Shown: positions 1 through 6,431 of the stretch, piece after piece
How positions within the stretch are numbered: position 1 is the stretch's first letter
How the letters are laid out: every line of letters starts with the position of its first letter
Assembly: GCA_012514225.1 (NCBI GenBank)
Contig: JAAZAQ010000137.1
Coordinates: 1-6,652 of the forward strand
Origin: Clostridiales bacterium
Lineage (GTDB): Bacteria > Bacillota > Clostridia > Christensenellales > Aristaeellaceae
Length of the DNA stretch: 6,652 nucleotides
Direction of reading: 5' to 3'
The notes under the pieces: generated by a model
What the model was told of the DNA's origin: nothing
The model's input: the letters and a program-made list of their open reading frames with translations, nothing else
The model's database searches: none
Position numbers and translations under genes: made by a program

Positions 1-2117
1 ACAACATGGTGGACGCGCTGACCGCGGCCACCATCACCTCCAACGCGGTGGTCGCGGGCGTCAATGAAATCGCCAAGCAGGTGAACGGATACCTGAACCC
101 GGACGCCGGGAACGGCGGGCTTCCGGCTGCGGAGGGCACCTCCTACGCCGGTGAGGCGGAAGGATTCAAGGGGCCGGTCGCCGTGGTCGTGACGGTCAAG
201 GACGACGGGACTATCTCCGCGCTGAAGGTTGGCGACGACCGCTTCCATGAGACGGACGGCCTGGGCACCCTGGCGCTGGAGCCGGAATTCGCGGCCTCCT
301 TCGTGGGCAAGGCGCTCCCGGTGGCGCTCTCCGACATCGACGCGCTCGCCGGCGCGACGGTCACCACCCAGGCGGTGGTGGACGCCGTCAACAAGGCGTA
401 TGTAGACAAGAACATCGTAATCATCGGCCCCGCGCTTCCGGAAGGTACGTCTTACACCGGCGAGGCGGAAGGCTTCAAGGGCCCGGTCGCCGTGGTAGTG
501 ACGGTCAAGGACGACGGGACGGTGACCGCATTGAAAGTCGGCGACGACCGCTTCCACGAGACGGACGGCATCGGCACCCTGGTGCTGGAGCCGGAATTCA
601 CGGCCTCCTTCGTGGGCAAGACGCTCCCGGTGACGCTCTCCGACATCGACGCGATTGCCGGCTCGACAGTCACCACCCAGGCGGTGGTGGACGCCGTCAA
701 CAAGGCCTATGAAGACAAGATCGTCGTTTCCACCGGCCCCGCGCTGCCGGAAGGCACCCCCTATGCCGGCGAGGCGGAAGGCTTCAAGGGCCCGGTCGCC
801 GTGGTGGTGACGGTCAAGGACGACGGGACGGTGACCGCGCTGAAAGTCGGCGACGACCGCTTCCACGAGACGGACGGCATCGGCACCCTCGTGCTGGAGC
901 CGGATTTCGCGGCGTCCTTCGTGGGCAAGACGCTCCCGGTGACGCTGGACGACATCGACGCGGTCGCCGGCTCGACAGTCACCACCCAGGCGGTGGTGGA
1001 CGCCGTCAACAAGGCGTATGAAGATAAAAACGCGGTCGGGGCGGCGCAGCCGGCCCAGACCTCCGCGCCGACGGCACAGCCGACAGCCGCCGTGACGGAA
1101 GCGCCGGTCGAAATCCCCGCGGACGCCGTCACAGCCCGGATGGAAGGATTTGCAGGTCCGGTCGCGGTCACGGTCGCCTTCGACGGGGAAGGGCACATCA
1201 CCTTCCTGAAGGTCGGGGACGCCGACTTCAAGGAAACGGACGGCCTTGGAACCGAGGCGCTGAAACCCGCCTTCACCGGACAGTTCATCGGCAAACTGCC
1301 CCCCCTGAACCTCCGGGCGGCGGACGAGAACGCGGCCGACACGAACGTGGACGGAGTATCGGGGGCGACCGTCACCAGCCGCGCCGTCGTCGACGCGGTC
1401 AACGAAGCGCACGCCCAGGTGTTCCCGCAGCCGGCGGCGACCGAAGCGCCGGTGCTGACCGGCACGACCGTCACCGTCACAAAGGATGGCTTCATGGGGC
1501 CGGTCACGGTGCTGACCACCTTCAACGCGGACGGCACCGTGCAGTCCGTCGCAATCAACCCGATGGAGTTTTTCGAGACGCCGGGCTACGGCCAACTGGC
1601 GCTTGAAGGCGCTTACACCGAGCAGTTTGCAGGCAAGCAGCCGCCCCTCGCGCTGGCGGAAAAAGGAGCGGCCCTCAGCGAAAGCACCGTTCCCAACCTG
1701 ACAGGGCCGGACGCCGTCACCAGCGCGACAAGGACCGCGCAGGCCGTCGTGGACGCCGTAAACGAAGCCTACGCCGTGTTCCAGAGCGTGCCTCAGGAAT
1801 ACACCGTGACCAAGCAGGGCTTTATGGGGCCCGTCGAAGTCAGGGTGACCTTCGGCGAGGACGGCACGGTCAACGATGTCAAAATCGGCGGGGAAGGCTT
1901 CGCCGAAACGCCCGGATACGGCGCCGCCGCAATGGAAGAAGCGTTTTCCGCCCGTTTTGCGGGCAAACGCCCGCCCCTGAAAATCAGGGAAGCGAACGAG
2001 GCGCCCGGCGAGCACCTGGTTGACAACATCCTAAACCCGGACACAGTCACCAGCGCCACCGCGACCATGCAAGCCATCCTCGACGCCATCAACGAAGCAT
2101 ACGCTTCCCGGCCCTGA
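1..2117 (+). CDS. Multi-domain FMN-binding (RnfG/NqrC-like) protein, 5'-truncated by window edge
   Basis: Likely an extracytoplasmic flavoprotein carrying a chain of covalently bound FMNs, perhaps standing in for RnfG. The frame is open to the left edge (AAC precedes the ATG at 6). That ATG falls inside a domain, so the real start, signal peptide or anchor is upstream. Numbering from the ATG at 6 gives 703 residues: the tail of one FMN-binding domain (about 1-30), then six full domains at about 43-135, 146-238, 249-341, 376-471, 488-592 and 599-703. Each full domain has a GFxGPV strand, an ETDGLG or ETPGYG loop, and a C-terminal D-x-x-x-x-(A/S)-T flavinylation-type motif followed by an AVVDAVN-like helix. 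Predicted FMN-acceptor Thr are 9, 118, 221, 324, 455, 575 and 685. A Pro/Ala/Thr-rich linker spans about 342-375 and a shorter one 472-484. I see no Cys or Trp, so iron-sulfur or haem binding is unlikely. It lies 27 nt before rnfC, presumably in the same operon. The domain family is clear; the role as RnfG substitute is inference. Confidence 0.9.
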   Translation, partial: NMVDALTAATITSNAVVAGVNEIAKQVNGYLNPDAGNGGLPAAEGTSYAGEAEGFKGPVAVVVTVKDDGTISALKVGDDRFHETDGLGTLALEPEFAASFVGKALPVALSDIDALAGATVTTQAVVDAVNKAYVDKNIVIIGPALPEGTSYTGEAEGFKGPVAVVVTVKDDGTVTALKVGDDRFHETDGIGTLVLEPEFTASFVGKTLPVTLSDIDAIAGSTVTTQAVVDAVNKAYEDKIVVSTGPALPEGTPYAGEAEGFKGPVAVVVTVKDDGTVTALKVGDDRFHETDGIGTLVLEPDFAASFVGKTLPVTLDDIDAVAGSTVTTQAVVDAVNKAYEDKNAVGAAQPAQTSAPTAQPTAAVTEAPVEIPADAVTARMEGFAGPVAVTVAFDGEGHITFLKVGDADFKETDGLGTEALKPAFTGQFIGKLPPLNLRAADENAADTNVDGVSGATVTSRAVVDAVNEAHAQVFPQPAATEAPVLTGTTVTVTKDGFMGPVTVLTTFNADGTVQSVAINPMEFFETPGYGQLALEGAYTEQFAGKQPPLALAEKGAALSESTVPNLTGPDAVTSATRTAQAVVDAVNEAYAVFQSVPQEYTVTKQGFMGPVEVRVTFGEDGTVNDVKIGGEGFAETPGYGAAAMEEAFSARFAGKRPPLKIREANEAPGEHLVDNILNPDTVTSATATMQAILDAINEAYASRP
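132..1028 (+). repeat. Three near-identical 309-bp tandem repeats, each encoding one FMN-binding domain
   Basis: Units begin at 132, 441 and 750 with an exact spacing of 309 bp (103 codons). The domain cores are 132-410, 441-719 and 750-1028. By hand alignment over 93 residues, units 1 and 2 differ at about 11 positions and units 2 and 3 at about 6. Long stretches are also identical in DNA, for example the segment around 360-396 that recurs near 669-705 and 978-1014. Linkers between units are short and similar (GPALP before units 2 and 3). This fits recent in-frame duplication. The three downstream domains of the same protein are much more diverged and not evenly spaced. Confidence 0.95.
1029..1130 (+). 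other. Pro/Ala/Thr-rich interdomain linker
   Basis: Codons for residues about 342-375 of the FMN-domain protein are rich in Ala, Pro, Thr and Gln and contain no FMN-domain motifs. The segment separates the recently amplified block of three domains from the older block of three. Such linkers are typical of secreted or surface-exposed multidomain proteins in Gram-positive bacteria, which supports an extracytoplasmic location by inference. Confidence 0.7.
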
Positions 2118-2144
2118 GCGCATAGAAAGGCAGGCAATACCACG

Positions 2145-3461
2145 ATGAGATTGAGTTTCAAGGGCGGCATCCACCCCCTCAGGGAACGGCACGAAGGGAA
2201 GAACGCCAGCAAGGGCCAGCCGATCAGGGCCTATATCCCGCAAAGCGTCTGCATCCCCATGGACATGCACATCGGGGCGCCCAGCGCCCCCGTCGTCGCC
2301 AAGGGCGACCGGGTCAAGATGGGGCAGGTCATCGCGACGGCGGTGGGCGGCATCGGCATCCCCGTCCACGCCAGCGTTTCCGGTGAAGTCGTCGCGGTGT
2401 CGCAAAAGCAATTGCTGGGGAAAAACCCGAGCACCTGTGTTGAAATCCGCAACGACCTGCAGGACGAATGGACGGAACTGACGCCCCTTGGCGAAGCGGA
2501 GACCGCGCCGGCGGAGCGGATTATCCAGGCGGTCCGCGACGCAGGCATTTGCGGCATGGGCGGCGCCTGCTTCCCCACGCACGCGAAGATGTCCCTTCCG
2601 GAAGGAAAGTCCGTCGACACAGTCATCTTGAACGGCGCGGAATGCGAAACCTTCCTGACCTCCGACCACCGGCTGATGCTGGAAGAGCCCGGTCGCGTGG
2701 TGGACGGCCTTCGCCTGATCATGCGGGCGATGAAGGTCAGCCGCGGCTTCATCGCGGTGGAAGAGAACAAGATGGACGCCGTCAAAGCCATGCAGGAAGC
2801 CGCGCGGGGCCGCGAGGGCGTCAGCGTGGTGGTGCTGAAGACCAAATACCCGCAGGGCGGTGAAAAACAACTGATCGAGGCGGTCACCGGGCGGCAGGTG
2901 CCCTCCGGCGGCCTGCCGATGGACGCGCACGTCAACGTCTTCAACGTGGGAACCGCCGCCGCGGTCGCCGACGCCGTCATCCTGGGCAGGCCCCTGGTCA
3001 GCCGCGTGACGACGGTGACCGGCTGCGTGAAGGAGCCTGCCAACCTGCTGCTGCGCATCGGGACGCCCGTGCAGGAAGCGATCGACGCGGCGGGCGGCTG
3101 CAGCGAGGAGCCCGGCAAGGTCTTCCTGGGCGGCAGCATGACGGGCATCGCCATGCCGGATACCTCGATGCCCATGACCAAGGCCAACAACGGCATCGTC
3201 GTGATGGGCCAGAAGGAAGCCGTCGTAGCGCCGCCCACCCCCTGCATCCGCTGCGCGCGCTGCCTGGCCGCCTGCCCCATCCGGCTCAACCCCCAGCGGC
3301 TCAAGGAACTGTGCGACCAGCAGGATTACGCGAAGGCGAAGAAGGAACACGTGATGGACTGCATCGTCTGCGGCGCCTGCAGCTACGTGTGCCCCGCCAA
3401 GCTGGAGCTGAGCCCGGCGTTCAAGGAAGCCAAGGACAAGATTACCGCGAGGAGGATATAA
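2145..3461 (+). CDS. rnfC: Rnf electron transport complex subunit RnfC
   Basis: Peripheral cytoplasmic subunit of the Rnf complex and its NAD+-reducing end, related to NuoF. It has 438 residues. The N-terminus carries the family GGIHP motif (7-11), followed by a biotinyl-like sandwich domain (about 48-86). The FMN/NADH-binding part includes GMGGACFPTHAK (137-148) and NGAECETFLTSDHRLM (163-178). KYPQGGEKQL (234-243) and VPSGGLPMDAHV (252-263) follow, then an SLBB-like segment around 286-318. Two C-terminal CxxCxxCxxxCP motifs, at Cys 367/370/373/377 and Cys 406/409/412/416, should bind two [4Fe-4S] clusters. The protein ends soon after them, without the long Ala/Lys-rich extension of enterobacterial RsxC. 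The ATG at 2145 keeps the complete conserved N-terminus and has a purine-rich site (AGAAAGGCAGG, 2124-2134) upstream. Cys136 and Cys142 flank the glycine-rich loop, which looks unusual. Confidence 0.97.
   Translation: MRLSFKGGIHPLRERHEGKNASKGQPIRAYIPQSVCIPMDMHIGAPSAPVVAKGDRVKMGQVIATAVGGIGIPVHASVSGEVVAVSQKQLLGKNPSTCVEIRNDLQDEWTELTPLGEAETAPAERIIQAVRDAGICGMGGACFPTHAKMSLPEGKSVDTVILNGAECETFLTSDHRLMLEEPGRVVDGLRLIMRAMKVSRGFIAVEENKMDAVKAMQEAARGREGVSVVVLKTKYPQGGEKQLIEAVTGRQVPSGGLPMDAHVNVFNVGTAAAVADAVILGRPLVSRVTTVTGCVKEPANLLLRIGTPVQEAIDAAGGCSEEPGKVFLGGSMTGIAMPDTSMPMTKANNGIVVMGQKEAVVAPPTPCIRCARCLAACPIRLNPQRLKELCDQQDYAKAKKEHVMDCIVCGACSYVCPAKLELSPAFKEAKDKITARRI
3449..3455 (+). promoter_or_regulatory. Shine-Dalgarno site for rnfD
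   Basis: GAGGAGG sits at 3449-3455 inside the last codons of rnfC, 10 nt before the rnfD ATG at 3466. It is a near-perfect Firmicute-type ribosome binding site. It fixes the rnfD start and shows that rnfC and rnfD are read from one transcript. Confidence 0.85.
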
Positions 3462-3465
3462 AAGG

Positions 3466-4407
3466 ATGAACCTGCGCCTTTCCACAGGCCCGCACCTTCT
3501 GAGCCGGGAGAGCACCCAGACGCTCATGCTGGACGTCCTCATCGCGCTGATTCCCACGACAGCCGCGGGCATTTACCTGTTTGGCTCCAGGGCTGCCTGG
3601 GTTCTGGCTGTGGCAGTGATTTCGGCTGTGGTCTTCGAGTGGCTCTGGCAGAAGCTGACCCGGCAGCCGGTGCGGGTCAAGGACCTGTCCGCCGTGGTGA
3701 CAGGCTTGATTCTGGGGCTGAACCTGCCCGCCCAGGCGCCGTTGTGGATGCCGGTCATCGGCAGCCTGATTGCCATCGTGCTGGTCAAGCAGCTCTTCGG
3801 CGGCATCGGCCACAATTTCCTGAACCCCGCCCTTCTGGCCCGCGGGATTCTGCTGGCTTCCTGGCCGGCACATATGAGCGTGTACTATCTGCCCACGCGC
3901 GTGCTGGGCGCGACCAGCGTCGCGCCGGCCGCCGACATGACCAGCGCGGCGACCGCCCTCCTGCGCCCCAGCGGCTTCGCCCCCTATGACCTGCTGATGG
4001 GCAATATCCCCGGAACCATTGGCGAAGTCAGCAAGATCGCCATCCTGATCGGCCTGTTGTACATGCTGTTCGTCGGCACGGTCACCTGGCATGTCCCTGT
4101 GGTTTTCGCCGGCACAACGGTCCTGCTGACCTGGATTCTGGGCGGTGACCCGCTGGCCTCCCTGCTCTCCGGCGGGCTGCTCTTCGGCGCCGTCTTCATG
4201 GCGACGGACTATGTGACCAACCCGATGACCAAACGGGGACAGGTGGTGTTCGCCGCCGGGTGCGGGCTGATCGTCACCGTCATCCGGCTGTACGGCAGCT
4301 ATCCGGAGGGCGTGACCTTCGCAATCCTGCTGATGAACATCCTGACCCCGCTGATTGACCGCCTGACCGTGAGGCGGATTTATGGGATGGTGAAAAAACA
4401 TGCGTGA
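3466..4407 (+). CDS. rnfD: Rnf electron transport complex membrane subunit RnfD
   Basis: Integral membrane subunit of the Rnf complex, homologous to NqrB, which carries covalent FMN and is implicated in ion translocation. It has 313 residues, mostly hydrophobic helices. Family signatures are an N-terminal TGPHLLSRESTQTLMLDV (7-24), FGGIGHNFLNPALLAR (111-126), GNIPGTIGEVSK (179-190), FMATDYVTNP (244-253) and GSYPEGVTFAILLMN (277-291). The FMN attachment motif is DMTSAAT (157-163), with Thr163 as probable acceptor. It fits D-x-x-(S/T)-x-A-T but differs from the more usual S/T-G-A-T core. rnfD follows rnfC by 4 nt and overlaps the next gene by 8 nt, in the place where rnfG normally sits. Confidence 0.97.
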   Translation: MNLRLSTGPHLLSRESTQTLMLDVLIALIPTTAAGIYLFGSRAAWVLAVAVISAVVFEWLWQKLTRQPVRVKDLSAVVTGLILGLNLPAQAPLWMPVIGSLIAIVLVKQLFGGIGHNFLNPALLARGILLASWPAHMSVYYLPTRVLGATSVAPAADMTSAATALLRPSGFAPYDLLMGNIPGTIGEVSKIAILIGLLYMLFVGTVTWHVPVVFAGTTVLLTWILGGDPLASLLSGGLLFGAVFMATDYVTNPMTKRGQVVFAAGCGLIVTVIRLYGSYPEGVTFAILLMNILTPLIDRLTVRRIYGMVKKHA

Positions 4408-5026
4408 AAAAAAGACCTTCCGCGGCGTCTTCCTTAACGGCGTCCTCAACGAAAACCCAACCTTCCGCCTGGTGCTGGGCGTCTGCCCGACGCTGGCCTC
4501 CACCACCTCCGCCACCAACAGCATCGGTATGGGTCTGGCGGCGACCTTCGTGCTGGTCGGGAGCAACATCGTCATCAGCATGCTGCGCAACCTGATTCCG
4601 GACAAGGTGCGCATCCCCGCCTACATCGTGGTCATCTCCACCTTCGTGACCATCGTGCAGATGCTCATCCAGGCCTTCGTCCCCTCCCTGTACGAGGCGC
4701 TGGGGCTGTTCATCCCGCTGATCGTGGTCAACTGCATCATCCTGGCCCGGGCGGAAGCCTTTGCCGGGAAGAGCAGCGTCTTCCTCTCGGCGGCGGACGG
4801 CTTCGGAATGGGTCTGGGCTTCACAGGCGCGCTGCTGCTCATCGGCGCCGTGCGCGAGCTGCTGGGCAACGGCACCCTGTTTGGCAACAACATCCTCGGC
4901 GGCGGGTTTGAGCCGATGCTGCTGGCCGTGATGGCCCCGGGCGGGTTCATCCTCTTCGGGCTCATCCTGGGCATCGTCAACGCAATTACGGACCGGATTA
5001 GCGCCCGGAAAGGAGCGAAGGCCTAA
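4400..5026 (+). CDS. rnfE: Rnf electron transport complex membrane subunit RnfE
   Basis: Integral membrane subunit homologous to NqrD. It pairs with RnfA in inverted topology, and together they hold a membrane-embedded [2Fe-2S] centre on the electron path. It has 208 residues with about six membrane helices. The family motif NENPTFRLVLGVCPTLA (17-33) contains Cys29, and VVNCIILARAEAFA (109-122) contains Cys112. These are the two cysteines expected to be cluster ligands and match the positions known for NqrD. SAADGFGMGLGFT (130-142) and GAVRELLGNG (149-158) are also typical. The ATG at 4400 overlaps the end of rnfD by 8 nt with only a weak G-rich site upstream, which suggests translational coupling. 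The first residues match the usual RnfE N-terminus, so nothing is missing. Confidence 0.97.
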   Translation: MREKKTFRGVFLNGVLNENPTFRLVLGVCPTLASTTSATNSIGMGLAATFVLVGSNIVISMLRNLIPDKVRIPAYIVVISTFVTIVQMLIQAFVPSLYEALGLFIPLIVVNCIILARAEAFAGKSSVFLSAADGFGMGLGFTGALLLIGAVRELLGNGTLFGNNILGGGFEPMLLAVMAPGGFILFGLILGIVNAITDRISARKGAKA

Positions 5027-5617
5027 ATGGAATTCACACTGACGAATTTCCTGCTGTTCATGGTCAACTGCGTGCTGACCAACAACTTCATCTTTTCGCG
5101 CTATCTGGGGTGCTGCCCCTTCCTGGGCGTCTCCTCCAAGGTGGAGACCGCCGCGGGCATGGGCATCGCCGTCACCTTCGTGATGGGCCTGGCTTCCCTG
5201 TTTACCTACGCGGTGTACCATTACATCCTGGTCCCCCTGCAAATCAGCTACCTCATCACCATCTCCTTCATCCTGGTCATCGCCGCGCTGGTGCAGTTCG
5301 TGGAGATGTTCCTGAAGAAGTCCATGCCCTCGCTGTACAACGCGCTGGGCATCTACCTGCCGCTGATCACCACCAACTGCGCCGTGCTGGGCGTGACCAT
5401 CCTCAACATCGACAACAAATACAACATGCTGTGGTCCGTGCTCAACGGCGTGTTCGGCGCGCTGGGCTTCCTGCTGGCCATCGTGCTGATGGCAGGCGTC
5501 CGCGAGCGGCTGGAATCCTCCAACATCCCCAAGGCGTTCAAGGGATTCCCCATCAGCCTGGTCATCGCAGGCCTGATGTCCGTGGCCTTCCTCGGCTTTG
5601 CCGGGCTGGGCAATTAA
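5027..5617 (+). CDS. rnfA: Rnf electron transport complex membrane subunit RnfA
   Basis: Integral membrane partner of RnfE, homologous to NqrE. It has 196 residues, a normal length, with about six membrane helices. Signatures are FLLFMVNCVLTNNFIFSRYL (8-27), LGCCPFLGVS (27-36), KSMPSLYNALGIYLPLITTN (98-117) and GVRERLESSNIP (157-168). Cys30 in LGCCP aligns with RnfE Cys29, and Cys118 in TTNCAVLG aligns with RnfE Cys112; these should complete the shared [2Fe-2S] site. Cys29 and Cys15 are additional. The ATG directly follows the rnfE stop codon with no gap, and GGAAAGGAG (5007-5015) in the end of rnfE serves as ribosome binding site. Confidence 0.97.
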   Translation: MEFTLTNFLLFMVNCVLTNNFIFSRYLGCCPFLGVSSKVETAAGMGIAVTFVMGLASLFTYAVYHYILVPLQISYLITISFILVIAALVQFVEMFLKKSMPSLYNALGIYLPLITTNCAVLGVTILNIDNKYNMLWSVLNGVFGALGFLLAIVLMAGVRERLESSNIPKAFKGFPISLVIAGLMSVAFLGFAGLGN

Positions 5618-5625
5618 GGGGGAGG
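5618..5625 (+). promoter_or_regulatory. Shine-Dalgarno site for rnfB
   Basis: GGGGGAGG occupies most of the 12-nt gap between the rnfA stop and the rnfB ATG at 5630. It is purine-rich, close to the start, and supports the chosen ATG. Confidence 0.75.
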
Positions 5626-5629
5626 AAAG

Positions 5630-6427
5630 ATGGATTACGCTGCGATTCTGAAGGCCGTCGCCGCCCTGGGCGGGCTGGGGATTCTCTTTGGTCTGGTGCT
5701 GTCCTTTGCGGACAAGAAATTTGCCGTGCCGGTGGACGAGCGCTTCACCCTCGTGCGCGAAGCGGTCGCCGGCGCGAACTGCGGCGCCTGCGGGTACGCG
5801 GGCTGCGACGCCTACGCCCAGGCGGTGGTCAAGGGCGAGGCGGACATCAGCCTTTGCACGCCCGGCGGTCAAGCGACCCTGGACGCGCTGGCGGCCATCA
5901 TGCAAAAGGAATCGGCCGTCGCGGAGGTGCAGGTCGCCCGCGTGCTGTGCCAGGGCGAGACCGGCGTCGTGAAGCCGCGCTACGACTACAAGGGCCCTAA
6001 AACCTGCCATATGGCGGTTTCGCTGTCGGGCGGGCCCAACCTGTGCAACTGGAGCTGCGTCGGTCTGGGCGACTGCGTGCGGGTCTGCCGGTTTGACGCG
6101 ATGAGAATCGAAAACGGCATCGTGGTCATCGACGAGAACAAGTGCACCGCCTGCGGCATGTGCGTGCTGGAATGCCCGCGCAGCGTCCTGCGCCTGCTGC
6201 CCAAGGCCGCGCGGGTGACCGTGCGCTGCCGGAACGAGGCCAGGCCGAAGGAAGCCCGGGAAGCCTGCTCGAAAGCCTGCATCGCCTGCAAGCTGTGCGA
6301 AAAGGCCTGCGCCTACGACGCGATTCACGTGAACAACAACGTCGCCCGGATCGACCCGGCCAAGTGCACGCTGTGCGGCGAATGCGTCAAGGTGTGCCCC
6401 ATGAAGTGCATCGAGCAGCTGCCTTGA
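5630..6427 (+). CDS. rnfB: Rnf electron transport complex iron-sulfur subunit RnfB
   Basis: Membrane-anchored multi-cluster subunit that accepts electrons from reduced ferredoxin and passes them to the RnfA/E site. It has 265 residues. An N-terminal membrane helix (about 5-26) is followed by a 4Fe-4S domain with Cys 51/54/59/76 (motif CGACGYAGC). A central block then carries Cys 107, 126, 139, 143, 149 and 153, including CVGLGDCVRVC. Three ferredoxin-type CxxCxxCxxxC motifs follow, at 172/175/178/182, 217/220/223/227 and 246/249/252/256. I count 25 cysteines by hand, enough for five or possibly six [4Fe-4S] clusters, as in clostridial-type RnfB and unlike the shorter proteobacterial form. It is the last rnf gene, and its stop is 4 nt before the next ATG. 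Confidence 0.96.
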   Translation: MDYAAILKAVAALGGLGILFGLVLSFADKKFAVPVDERFTLVREAVAGANCGACGYAGCDAYAQAVVKGEADISLCTPGGQATLDALAAIMQKESAVAEVQVARVLCQGETGVVKPRYDYKGPKTCHMAVSLSGGPNLCNWSCVGLGDCVRVCRFDAMRIENGIVVIDENKCTACGMCVLECPRSVLRLLPKAARVTVRCRNEARPKEAREACSKACIACKLCEKACAYDAIHVNNNVARIDPAKCTLCGECVKVCPMKCIEQLP

Positions 6428-6431
6428 GACC

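Noticed and set aside
6..8. ATG at position 6 as the true start of the FMN-domain protein
   Set aside because: It falls in the middle of an FMN-binding domain just before its acceptor motif. The frame is open to the window edge and only five bases lie upstream, so this is almost surely an internal Met.
132..1058. The regular 309-bp repeats as a CRISPR array or mobile-element repeat
   Set aside because: The period equals 103 codons, the frame is maintained, and each unit encodes a full FMN-binding domain. No short repeat/unique spacer pattern or terminal inverted repeats are seen.
143..1558. Repeated minus-strand open frames opposite the FMN-domain repeats, with a recurring Ser/Thr-rich peptide
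   Set aside because: The recurrence only mirrors the tandem DNA repeats of the plus-strand gene. The peptides have no independent features or ribosome sites.
2031..3572. A 513-codon minus-strand open frame opposite rnfC
   Set aside because: Composition is Arg/His/Ala/Asp-rich and unlike a folded protein. It spans the end of one gene, all of rnfC and the start of rnfD, so it is a shadow of their codon bias.
3442..4614. A 390-codon minus-strand open frame opposite rnfD
   Set aside because: It is rich in Gln, His and Gly with no family motif, and it is antisense to a clearly conserved membrane protein gene.
5110..6000. A plus-strand 296-codon frame overlapping rnfA and rnfB
   Set aside because: It is out of frame with both genes, Arg/Gly/His-rich, and has no domain match, while the rnfA and rnfB frames are unmistakable.
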